A stretch of 13,072 nt of DNA from Arthrobacter sp. (lineage in GTDB: Bacteria > Actinomycetota > Actinomycetes > Actinomycetales > Micrococcaceae), in assembly GCA_030146405.1 (NCBI GenBank), contig JASLBS010000020.1, positions 1 through 13,072 of the forward strand, in the 5' to 3' direction. Position 1 is the first letter of the stretch. Each line of letters starts with the position of its first letter. The notes below the pieces were generated by a model. It saw only the letters and a program-made list of their open reading frames with translations, did not search any database and had not been told where the DNA came from. The translations under genes were made by a program, and so were the position numbers. Shown here in pieces: positions 1 to 5,976 of the stretch.

Positions 1-1
1 G

Positions 2-871
2 ACGCCGGACGCGCGCCTCTCCATCAACCAGGCCACCATCAAGTACGCGCCGCTCGCCGACGCCCTGCAGGTGACCGCCGACGCCGGGATCACGAGCATC
101 GGCCTGTGGCGTGACTCCGTCCAGGCGGCATCGCTGCCCGGCGCCGCACAACTCCTCACCGATTCGGGTCTGCGGTTCTCGAGTCTCTGCCGCGGTGGTT
201 TCTTCACGGTGCCGGAGGGCGAGGCCCGCCGCGCTGCCATGGACGACAATCGCCGTGCCATCGAGGAGACGGCGCAGCTCGCCGCCGCAGGTGCGGCCGG
301 CTCCGCCGCGGTCCTCGTGATGGTGGCCGGTGGTCTGCCCCAGGGCTCCAGGGACATCGCAGGAGCTCGGGCCATGGTGCAGGATGCGCTGGCGGAACTG
401 GTGCCCGAGGCGCACGCCGCCGGGGTGACACTCGCCCTCGAACCGCTCCACCCCATGTACGCCTCCGACCGCGCGGTCATCTCCACGCTGAAGCAGGCCC
501 TCGACCTGGCCGCGCCGTTCCCGGCGACGTCCGTGGGAGTGGTCGTGGACACCTTCCACGTCTGGTGGGATCCGGAACTGTCCGCGCAGATCGCCCGTGC
601 AGGCGCCGAGAACCGCATCGCGAGCTACCAGGTGTGCGACTGGGCCACTCCCCTCGCCGCTGATGTGCTCCTCTCGCGTCATTACCCCGGCGACGGCGTG
701 ATCGACTTCGCGGCCATCACCGCAGCCGTCGAGGCCGCCGGCTATGCGGGTGACGTCGAGGTCGAGATCTTCAATCAGGACATCTGGGACACCGCGCCAG
801 TAACGGCCGTGGAGCGGACCATCGCCGGCTTCGAGGGACACGTCTCCCCGCACCTGGGGCACCCTGCCTGA
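2..871 (+). CDS. Sugar phosphate isomerase/epimerase (TIM barrel), 5' end cut by window
   Basis: This looks like a xylose-isomerase-like TIM-barrel protein of the AP-endonuclease-2 superfamily, which acts on sugars or sugar phosphates with a divalent metal. The reading frame is open from base 2, and the residues before the first GTG at 71 (RLSINQATIKYAPLADAL) are typical of this family's N-terminus. The true start therefore lies just left of the window; 289 residues are visible, close to full family length. Likely metal-site strands are LEPLH (near visible residue 148), VVVDTFHVWWDP (about 181-192) and the C-terminal VEVEIFN. The sequence YPGDGVIDF before the last barrel strands is also characteristic. 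The exact substrate cannot be read from the sequence. Relatives are often found beside inositol or sugar dehydrogenases, but that neighbourhood is outside the window. The next gene begins 23 bp downstream on the same strand. Confidence 0.85.
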   Translation, partial: TPDARLSINQATIKYAPLADALQVTADAGITSIGLWRDSVQAASLPGAAQLLTDSGLRFSSLCRGGFFTVPEGEARRAAMDDNRRAIEETAQLAAAGAAGSAAVLVMVAGGLPQGSRDIAGARAMVQDALAELVPEAHAAGVTLALEPLHPMYASDRAVISTLKQALDLAAPFPATSVGVVVDTFHVWWDPELSAQIARAGAENRIASYQVCDWATPLAADVLLSRHYPGDGVIDFAAITAAVEAAGYAGDVEVEIFNQDIWDTAPVTAVERTIAGFEGHVSPHLGHPA

Positions 872-882
872 ACGCCCGCCTG

Positions 883-888
883 TAGCAT
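883..888 (+). promoter_or_regulatory. Possible -10 box (TAGCAT) for leaderless start at 895
   Basis: The hexamer TAGCAT ends 6 nt before the ATG at 895, and no Shine-Dalgarno sequence precedes that ATG. This fits a TANNNT -10 element driving a leaderless transcript. No convincing -35 is seen, because the upstream bases are coding. It is weak alone; it gains weight because the same arrangement recurs at four other starts in the window. Confidence 0.3.
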
Positions 889-894
889 CGGCAC

Positions 895-1284
895 ATGGAA
901 TCCAGCGAAGTTGTCCGGCAGTACTGGCAGTCCGTATGGCGCCGGGACTGGGCCGCCGTGGGGCAGACGCTCGCCGAGGGCGTGGAAGTGTCGTGGCCCG
1001 TCACGCGCGAGATCATCCGCGGCAGGGACAACATGGTGGCGGTCAACTCGCAGCGTCCGAACGGGTGGAGCATCGACGTCCTCAATGTCTACGACGCGGG
1101 GGAGGTGGTGGTGTCCGAGGTACAGATGCCGCAGGAGGACGTCGGCATCTTCCGGGTCGTCTCGATCTGGACCCTGGCCGACGGACTGATCACATCGGGA
1201 CGTGAGTACTGGACCCTCTACGGCGGAGAGGAAGGCCGCGATTGGCGCCGCCGGTACACCGAGATCGGCGACCCGCCCTCCTGA
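895..1284 (+). CDS. NTF2/SnoaL-like fold protein of unknown function
   Basis: This 129-residue protein has the size and pattern of a nuclear transport factor 2 / SnoaL-like alpha+beta barrel. It starts with an amphipathic helix (VVRQYWQSVWRRDWAAVGQTLAEGVEVSW), followed by an IRGRDNMVAVNSQRP loop, and then strands ending in VVSIWTLADGLITSGREYWT. These are the usual landmarks of the fold, in which a pocket binds a small ligand or catalyses a simple isomerase or hydrolase step. The residues alone do not define a substrate. The ATG at 895 has no ribosome-binding sequence, and the gene may be leaderless or partly read through from the isomerase gene 23 bp upstream. The acidic and aromatic C-terminus (YGGEEGRDWRRRYTE) suggests a soluble cytoplasmic protein. 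A hairpin follows 5 bp after the stop. Confidence 0.8.
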   Translation: MESSEVVRQYWQSVWRRDWAAVGQTLAEGVEVSWPVTREIIRGRDNMVAVNSQRPNGWSIDVLNVYDAGEVVVSEVQMPQEDVGIFRVVSIWTLADGLITSGREYWTLYGGEEGRDWRRRYTEIGDPPS

Positions 1285-1289
1285 GGCGA

Positions 1290-1315
1290 CGGGCATCGGC
1301 CGGTTCCGTTGCCCG
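1290..1315 (+). terminator. Candidate hairpin terminator after NTF2-like gene
   Basis: CGGGCA (1290-1295) pairs with TGCCCG (1310-1315). After one T/T mismatch, CGG (1297-1299) pairs with CCG (1306-1308) around a 6-nt loop. The hairpin lies 5 bp after the stop codon at 1284. No T-run follows, as is common for actinobacterial hairpin terminators, so it could also be only a GC-rich coincidence. Confidence 0.45.
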
Positions 1316-1355
1316 CTGTTCGCCCTCCCCACTGGCCAGCTCTCCTACCGCACCG

Positions 1356-1385
1356 TAAACTAAGCATGCTGACGATGTGATCGTC
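1356..1385 (+). promoter_or_regulatory. Putative promoter -10 plus 6-3-6 inverted repeat before SRPBCC gene
   Basis: TAAACT at 1356-1361 fits the actinobacterial TANNNT -10 pattern, and no clear -35 is visible 17-18 nt upstream. Ten bases further on lies a perfect inverted repeat, GACGAT (1371-1376), gtg, ATCGTC (1380-1385), where transcription would start. This position suits a repressor operator or a short 5' hairpin. The start codon lies about 30 bp downstream and has its own ribosome-binding site. Confidence 0.35.
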
Positions 1386-1413
1386 GTCGGCACCGCAGCC
1401 AGCAGAGGGAGGC

Positions 1414-2307
1414 ATGATGAGCACGAAGGTCGAAGAAACTGTCGTAGTGAATCTTCCGGTGACAACCGTGTACAACCAGTGGACGCAGTTCGAGGAGTTC
1501 CCCCACTTCATGGGTGGCATCCGGCAGATCACCCAGCTCGGTGACAACCGCCTCGAGTGGATCGCCGAGATCGGTGGCATACGCCGCCAGTGGCAGGCGA
1601 GGATCCTCGAGCAGGTCCCTGATCTCAAAGTGTCCTGGGCAGCCACCGAGGGTGCCACCAACGCCGGCACGGTGTCCTTCGAGGACCTCGGTGGAACGAC
1701 CCGCGTGAACCTGCTCCTCGAGTACGAGCCCGAGGGGCTGGTGGAGAAGGTCGGCGACAAGCTCAACGTGGTGGAGAACCAGGCCAAGGCGGACCTCCAG
1801 AGGTTCAAGGAGTTCATCGAGTCGGAGAGCTACGCCACGGGTGCCTGGCGCGGCAGCGTGACCGGCAGCCCCGGAACCCCCACCACCGATGACGCCGAGC
1901 AGTCGCGCGGAGACAGTGGCAAGGCCGGCGTGTCCGGCAAGGTGGCTGCAGGCGTCGGCGTGGCTGCAGCAGCAGCCGTCGCCGGTGTTGCAGCAGCGGC
2001 AGCCGGTAAGAACAAGGACGACTCCGACGAGGTGACGAGCGTTGCCCCGGCCGAACCTGCAGCAACGGGTTCCCCCGTCGTCGTGCCCGTGGTACCGGAG
2101 AGCGCGCCGCTGGTCGACGCAGCGCCGGACGATGTGGAGCCGCTGGATCGGGTGGTGCCGGTCGACGATGCCCCCGTGGATGCCGTGCCGGCCGTGGACG
2201 GGGTCCCGGGCACGGGTGTTCCGTCCGACAGCGGGATACTGCACGACGACGTCCGCACGGGTCAGGATCCGATCGACCCGCTGACAGGTGCACCGCGCAT
2301 CAAGTAG
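1414..2307 (+). CDS. SRPBCC-fold protein with hydrophobic Ala/Gly segment and long acidic tail
   Basis: Residues about 4-140 form an SRPBCC (START / polyketide-cyclase-like) domain, a helix-grip fold with a ligand pocket. Landmarks are EETVVVNLPVTTVYNQWTQF at the start, FPHFMGGI near residue 30, the strand RVNLLLEYEPEG near 97 and a long final helix (about 114-138). The domain is followed by a Ser/Gly/Asp linker and a segment made only of Ala, Gly and Val (about 177-198). A basic KNK then leads into a roughly 95-residue Pro/Val/Asp-rich acidic tail, so the gene is about twice the length of a plain SRPBCC gene. The hydrophobic segment could be a membrane anchor or simply low-complexity helix. 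Two ATGs are in tandem. The GGGAGG at 1407-1412 sits only 1 nt from the ATG at 1414 but 4 nt from the ATG at 1417, so 1417 (296 aa) is probably the true start. No function is known to me beyond the fold. Confidence 0.85.
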   Translation: MMSTKVEETVVVNLPVTTVYNQWTQFEEFPHFMGGIRQITQLGDNRLEWIAEIGGIRRQWQARILEQVPDLKVSWAATEGATNAGTVSFEDLGGTTRVNLLLEYEPEGLVEKVGDKLNVVENQAKADLQRFKEFIESESYATGAWRGSVTGSPGTPTTDDAEQSRGDSGKAGVSGKVAAGVGVAAAAAVAGVAAAAAGKNKDDSDEVTSVAPAEPAATGSPVVVPVVPESAPLVDAAPDDVEPLDRVVPVDDAPVDAVPAVDGVPGTGVPSDSGILHDDVRTGQDPIDPLTGAPRIK

Positions 2308-2331
2308 CGCCGAGGTGCAGTAGGACTCGCA

Positions 2332-2381
2332 CGTACAGGGAAGGGCCGGATCGCCTCGACGATCCGGCCCTTCCCTGTACG
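2332..2381. terminator. Perfect 22-bp hairpin, bidirectional terminator between convergent genes
   Basis: Bases 2332-2353 are the exact reverse complement of 2360-2381, leaving a 6-nt loop (CCTCGA, 2354-2359). The hairpin lies 24 bp after the SRPBCC stop codon and 67 bp from the stop of the convergent acetyltransferase gene, so it can end transcription from both sides. There is no T-run on either strand. Such long GC-rich stems without a U tail are common as terminators in high-GC Gram-positive bacteria. The rest of 2308-2448 shows nothing else I can support. Confidence 0.85.
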
Positions 2382-2448
2382 GCTCCGCTCGTGCATCCAG
2401 CTTTGCCGGGACACATCACGGCGGGCAGACCGGCGCACCCGGTCCGGA

Positions 2449-3057
2449 TCAGTGGGCGATCAGGGTCCTGAACTCCGGGTTCTCCCGGAGGAACGTCTGC
2501 ACCTCGGTGCAGTACGGGAAGGCCGCGAGCCTGCGCTTGTGCGCGTTCAGGAGCACCTTCCTGATCAGCACGCTCTTTGCACCCGTGCCCTCGAAGGCCT
2601 CGGTGACGACCGTCCGGTGGAGTCGCAGGGCACCGGCACGCAGGGTGTAGGCGAGATAGCCGGCCAGCATTCCGTTCTGGAACAGTTCGAAGCGCCGGTT
2701 CGCCGGGTTGTCGCGGAAGGCATCACGGCGGGCCGGGCTGGCGGAGCCGTTGCGAGCCCGCTCCTCGCGCAGTTCCAGTTCGGCTGCCACGCGGTAGCAG
2801 TCCTCACGGACGCCGAACGGAGGACCATCCGTGTCCAGCAGCCTGTACAGCTGGTTGCTCCAGCGCCGTAGCTGGCGCGTCGTGGCGTCCTCGAGGGAGG
2901 TGGGTACGGGCGGCAGCTGGGACGAGCCGGCGGACGGGGCCGGCTCCGTGGAGTTCGCCGGTACGGTCCGAGAATCGGGGGCCTGGTCGCCGTTCGGAGC
3001 AGGCATCGCCGGAGCGGTGGCCTCGGGTGGTGCGACGGGGAGAGAAGCGAGCGTCAT
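2449..3057 (-). CDS. YjdJ-type (CG-type) GNAT-like N-acetyltransferase with Pro/Ala-rich N-terminal extension
   Basis: The C-terminal part (residues about 119-199) matches the small YjdJ-type acetyltransferase family: a strand (FELFQNGMLAGYLAYTL), the acetyl-CoA loop region (VVTEAFEGTGAKSVLIRKVL) and the closing AAFPYCTEVQTFLRENPEF, with the family's typical Cys at position 183. The core is unusually placed, because it follows a roughly 55-residue Pro/Ala/Ser-rich, probably disordered N-terminus and a charged helical region (about 55-104, RQLRRWSNQLYRLLDTD and onward). The usual family protein is about 90-100 residues, so this one is about twice as long. The substrate is unknown. The ATG at 3057 has a weak AAGG sequence 8 nt upstream that lies inside a small hairpin. 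The gene is read away from the t6A operon, with an AT-rich candidate promoter in the 134-bp gap. Confidence 0.8.
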   Translation of the reverse strand: MTLASLPVAPPEATAPAMPAPNGDQAPDSRTVPANSTEPAPSAGSSQLPPVPTSLEDATTRQLRRWSNQLYRLLDTDGPPFGVREDCYRVAAELELREERARNGSASPARRDAFRDNPANRRFELFQNGMLAGYLAYTLRAGALRLHRTVVTEAFEGTGAKSVLIRKVLLNAHKRRLAAFPYCTEVQTFLRENPEFRTLIAH

Positions 3058-3062
3058 GGCAT

Positions 3063-3076
3063 TGACCTTCAGGTCA
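3063..3076. repeat. 6-2-6 inverted repeat at the ribosome-binding site of the YjdJ-type gene
   Basis: TGACCT (3063-3068) and AGGTCA (3071-3076) are perfect inverted copies. On the minus-strand transcript they form a 5-bp stem with a TGAA tetraloop, and the AAGG that could serve as ribosome-binding site lies within it. A third copy of the same half-site (TTGACCT) lies at 3094-3100. It may be a translation-masking hairpin or a protein-binding half-site cluster. Confidence 0.4.
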
Positions 3077-3109
3077 GGGGGCTGGCCACTTTCTTGACCT
3101 GCCTCAAAC

Positions 3110-3148
3110 CTAGCTGTTCACTCATAAACTGTACAGCTAGTCTGTCTA
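3110..3148 (-). promoter_or_regulatory. Candidate promoter overlapped by an 8-bp inverted repeat (operator-like)
   Basis: On the minus strand, TAGACA (3148-3143) and TATGAG (3126-3121) are separated by 16 bp and resemble -35 and -10 boxes. Another -10-like hexamer, GATAAT, lies upstream at 3157-3152. The perfect inverted repeat CTAGCTGT (3110-3117) / ACAGCTAG (3133-3140), with a 15-bp spacer, covers the first -10 box and part of the spacer. This is where a dimeric repressor would block RNA polymerase. This stretch is also the most AT-rich part of the neighbourhood. Confidence 0.45.
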
Positions 3149-3191
3149 ACTATTATCCGGGTCGTGAAGCGTAGGACGCAGGAACGAGGTG

Positions 3192-4277
3192 TCAGGACGC
3201 GGCGAGGACGATGCTCGTCACGGGCAGACCCGGATCGGTGCCGAAACCGATCCCGCTCGGGCGCGCGCCGTTCATCACCAGTTGCGCCCCGAGTGCTGCG
3301 ACCATGGCACCGTTGTCGGTACACAGAGACGCAGGCGGGACGGTGAGCCTGATTCCTGCGGCGGCGCACCGCTGTTCCGTCAGCTCGCGCAGGCGCCGGT
3401 TGGCGGCCACTCCCCCGCCCAGCAGGAGATGCGTGATGCCGTGCTCCCGGCATGCCAGCACCGCTTTGGTGGAGATGATGTCCACCACCGCCTCCTGGAA
3501 GGACGCGGCGATGTCCGCCACCGGCACCTCCAGTCCTGCCGCCTCGTACTGCTCCACGCTGCGGGCCACGGCGGTCTTCAGGCCGCTGAACGACCAGTCG
3601 TACCGGTGCGGGCCGGGCTCCTCCGCCGAGCCCATGTACTTCGGCTGGGAGAGCCCCCGCGGGAACCGGATGGCTCTCGCATCGCCCTCCTGCGCCAGGC
3701 GGTCGATCGCCGGTCCGCCGGGATAGCCGAGTCCGAGGATCCGGGCCGTCTTGTCGTACGCCTCGCCCGCGGCGTCGTCGATCGTGGACCCCAGCAGTTC
3801 CACCCGGCCGGCGATGTCCCTGACGCGCAGGATCTCCGTATGGCCACCGGAGACCAGCAGTGCCCCGAGGTTCTCCGGCAGGCCGTCGGGGAAGGTCCCG
3901 CCCAGCACCCCCACGCCCACGTGTGCCACCAGGTGGTTGATCGCGTAGAGGGGCTTGCCCGTGGCGACGGCGAGCGCCTTGGCAGCGGAGACACCGACCA
4001 TGAGCGCCCCTGAGAGCCCCGGGCCGGCGGTGACGGCGATCGCGTCGATGTCGGCGAGCGGAACGCCGGCGTCGTCGAGCGCGGCGCGCAGGGTCGGGAC
4101 GAAGGCCTCGAGGTGTGCGCGGGAGGCGATCTCCGGGATCACTCCGCCGAACCGGACGTGCTCGGCCATGGAGGAGGATACCGTGTTGGTCAGGAGCTCG
4201 GTGCCACGCACCACCCCGACACCGGTCTCGTCGCAGGAGGATTCGATCCCGAGGATCAGGGGCTGTGCGGTGTTCAT
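3192..4277 (-). CDS. tsaD: tRNA N6-adenosine threonylcarbamoyltransferase TsaD
   Basis: TsaD transfers the threonylcarbamoyl group from threonylcarbamoyl-AMP to A37 of tRNAs that read ANN codons, acting with TsaB and TsaE in the cytoplasm. The 361-residue product has the family's ASKHA fold and motifs. These include ILGIESSCDETGVGVV at the N-terminus, the metal-binding HLVAH (115-119; His115 and His119), SGGHTE (143-148), DDAAGEAYDKTARILGLGYPGGPAID, LLLGGGVAANRRLR, and TDNGAM near the C-terminus, where Asp321 is the expected third metal ligand. The ATG at 4277 overlaps the rimI stop codon (ATGA) and has AGGGAGA about 9 nt upstream. Length and motifs are normal. It is the last gene of the alr-tsaE-tsaB-rimI-tsaD unit. 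No clear terminator follows, so some read-through into the next minus-strand gene is possible. Confidence 0.97.
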   Translation of the reverse strand: MNTAQPLILGIESSCDETGVGVVRGTELLTNTVSSSMAEHVRFGGVIPEIASRAHLEAFVPTLRAALDDAGVPLADIDAIAVTAGPGLSGALMVGVSAAKALAVATGKPLYAINHLVAHVGVGVLGGTFPDGLPENLGALLVSGGHTEILRVRDIAGRVELLGSTIDDAAGEAYDKTARILGLGYPGGPAIDRLAQEGDARAIRFPRGLSQPKYMGSAEEPGPHRYDWSFSGLKTAVARSVEQYEAAGLEVPVADIAASFQEAVVDIISTKAVLACREHGITHLLLGGGVAANRRLRELTEQRCAAAGIRLTVPPASLCTDNGAMVAALGAQLVMNGARPSGIGFGTDPGLPVTSIVLAAS

Positions 4278-4741
4278 GCTTTCGGTTCTCCCTCTGCGGG
4301 CAACAGGAGCCTCATGATCCAGGCGTCCACGCCGTCACGGTAGTACTTCCGCCGCGTGTGGATCTGTTCGAAACCGAAGCGCGTGTACAGCTGCTGGGCC
4401 CGCGGGTTGTCGGCCCGCACCTCGAGCATCACGTTGTCCGCCCCGCGACGTCGGGCTTCGGCGAGCAGCTCGGTGAGCATCGCGCGTCCTATCCCCTGGC
4501 CCTCGAACCGGGGCAGCACCCCGATGGTCTGGATGTCGGCGGTCGTGTCGATGACCATCAATCCCGCGTAGCCCACCGCCCGGTGGTCCACCTCCGCCAC
4601 GAGGTAGCGCCGGGAGTCCGGCTGGAAGAACTCGGAGTAGAACATCTCGAGCGGCCATGCGTCCGTGGGGAAGAGTTCGTTCTCCAGCTTCCCGATCATC
4701 TCGATGTCCTCGAAGGCCATGTCCCGGAGAAGGAAGTTCAC
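4274..4741 (-). CDS. rimI: Ribosomal-protein/N-terminal alanine acetyltransferase RimI
   Basis: RimI belongs to the GNAT family and acetylates protein N-termini, classically that of ribosomal protein S18. The 155-residue product contains the N-terminal LLRDMAFEDIEMIGKLENELFP, the YLVAEVDHRAVGYAGLMVI strands, the acetyl-CoA loop RFEGQGIGRAML (about 78-89), EVRADNPRAQQLYTRFGFEQIHTRRKYY (about 107-134) and the DAWIM end typical of RimI. The frame is open much further upstream, but the start is set by the GTG at 4741. That GTG overlaps the tsaB stop (GTGA) and lies directly before the conserved N-terminus; the longer reading is only tsaB and tsaE in another frame. The stop overlaps the tsaD ATG by 4 bp. 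The tsaB-rimI-tsaD order is a common arrangement in bacteria. Confidence 0.95.
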   Translation of the reverse strand: MNFLLRDMAFEDIEMIGKLENELFPTDAWPLEMFYSEFFQPDSRRYLVAEVDHRAVGYAGLMVIDTTADIQTIGVLPRFEGQGIGRAMLTELLAEARRRGADNVMLEVRADNPRAQQLYTRFGFEQIHTRRKYYRDGVDAWIMRLLLPAEGEPKA

Positions 4742-5418
4742 GACGTCGCCCGCTTCCTCGGGCCGGGCACCTGTGCGTCCGACCCGCGGAGGTACAGCGG
4801 TGAGGTGTCGAGCAGGGGCTCCCCCGCAAGGAGGCGGAGTCGGGCCACCTGACCGAGGAAGGCCGCATCCGGGTCCGACGACGCGAAGGCCGGGAGTCCG
4901 TCGACGTCCTCCGGGTACAGCCCTGCTGCACGCCCTACGAGCGGCGCGTCCTTCCCCACGGCAGCGGCGGTGCCCACCTGCGGACCGTCGAGGAGTTCGG
5001 GCAGCAGGCCGGATCGCGAGGGAGCTCGGTAGGCGGCCCAGTAGATCTCCCGGCGCCGGGCGTCCGTGCCCACGAGGAACCGGTGTCCGGCCGGGACGCC
5101 GCCGCTCGAGGTCACCTCGAAAGCGAGGGCGTCGAGGCTCATGACCCCGTGGAGGGGCACGCCCCACACGAACGCGAGGGTGCGCGCGGTGACGAGGCCG
5201 GCGCGCAGTCCGGTGAACGGGCCGGGCCCCGCGCCGGCGATGATCCCGTCCAGCTCCGGCCCTGCCACCCCCGCATCGCCGAGGACACGCTGCACCGCGG
5301 GTGCCAGCACCTCCGCGTGCGAGCGCGTGTCCGAGCTGACGAACCTGCCGATGACGTCGTCGTCCCGCAGGAGCGCGACCGTTGCCGCAGCAGAGGTATC
5401 GAGGGCGAGGAGAAGCAC
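4738..5418 (-). CDS. tsaB: tRNA threonylcarbamoyladenosine biosynthesis protein TsaB
   Basis: TsaB is the inactive ASKHA-fold partner that dimerises with TsaD and is needed for the t6A modification of tRNA. The 226-residue product begins LLLALDTSAAATVALL. It contains SHAEVLAPAVQRVL and the signature GAGPGPFTGLRAGLVTARTLA (about 62-82), and continues into a less conserved C-terminal half that is usual for actinobacterial members. It lacks the TsaD metal-binding histidines, as expected. Translation starts at a GTG, 9 bp after the tsaE stop and without a strong Shine-Dalgarno sequence, so it probably relies on coupling. The stop overlaps the GTG of rimI. Confidence 0.95.
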   Translation of the reverse strand: MLLLALDTSAAATVALLRDDDVIGRFVSSDTRSHAEVLAPAVQRVLGDAGVAGPELDGIIAGAGPGPFTGLRAGLVTARTLAFVWGVPLHGVMSLDALAFEVTSSGGVPAGHRFLVGTDARRREIYWAAYRAPSRSGLLPELLDGPQVGTAAAVGKDAPLVGRAAGLYPEDVDGLPAFASSDPDAAFLGQVARLRLLAGEPLLDTSPLYLRGSDAQVPGPRKRATS

Positions 5419-5427
5419 CTGTCAAGC

Positions 5428-5976
5428 CTAGTCGAGGGACAGCACCGGGTGCCGTCCCCGCCACCCGGGCCCGTAGGCCGTGAGGGTGACGGTGCGCACC
5501 TCGTCCACGCCGTCGTCGTCGAACTCGGTGACCGGCCCGGCGTCGTGCCCTGCGGTGCGGGAGGCACCGAGGGGCCGCTCGATGCCGATGTGGAGCCGAC
5601 TCCCGCTCAGGTGCTCCACCCGGCCGGCCCCCCACTCGACCACCGTGACGTTCGCGTCCAGGGTCGCTTCGAGGTCGAGGTCGTCGATGGCCGCGGCGCT
5701 GTCCAGCCGGTAGGCGTCCACGTGGACGAGGCCCGGGCCCCCACCGGTGGACGGATGCTGACGCACGAGCACGAAGGTGGGCGAGATGATCCGCTCCCGG
5801 ACAGCGAGGCCACGCCCCAGGCCCTGCGTGAAGGTGGTCTTCCCCGCACCGAGCTCACCGGAGAGGACCAGGAGATCAGCCGGGCGCAGGTGGAACGCCA
5901 GGGCCTCGGCGAAGGCCTGCAGCTCGGCTGCCGAACCCACGTCGCGGACCTCCGACCACTCAGGAGTTCCCGGCAT
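5428..5976 (-). CDS. tsaE: tRNA threonylcarbamoyladenosine biosynthesis ATPase TsaE
   Basis: TsaE is the small P-loop ATPase that resets the TsaB-TsaD complex during t6A synthesis. Motifs are the Walker A sequence GELGAGKTT (40-48), SPTFVLV (65-71), HVDAYRL (85-91) and VVEWG (112-116). At 182 residues it is somewhat longer than the usual 140-160. The extra length is a Gly/Asp-rich stretch near the C-terminus (ASRTAGHDAGPVTEFDDDG, about 137-155). The ATG at 5976 has GGAGGG 7 nt upstream, which supports this start. The gene overlaps the end of alr by 17 bp and is followed 9 bp later by tsaB, so these genes are very likely on one transcript. Confidence 0.95.
   Translation of the reverse strand: MPGTPEWSEVRDVGSAAELQAFAEALAFHLRPADLLVLSGELGAGKTTFTQGLGRGLAVRERIISPTFVLVRQHPSTGGGPGLVHVDAYRLDSAAAIDDLDLEATLDANVTVVEWGAGRVEHLSGSRLHIGIERPLGASRTAGHDAGPVTEFDDDGVDEVRTVTLTAYGPGWRGRHPVLSLD

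Noticed and set aside
3169..3179. GCGT-AGG-ACGC stem after tsaD as terminator
   Set aside because: A 4-bp stem is too weak to support a terminator.
4742..5635. Upstream extension of the rimI reading frame to a 453-residue protein
   Set aside because: The extra part is Arg/Pro/Gly-rich and lies over tsaB and tsaE in another frame. Conserved RimI sequence begins at the GTG at 4741, which overlaps the tsaB stop.
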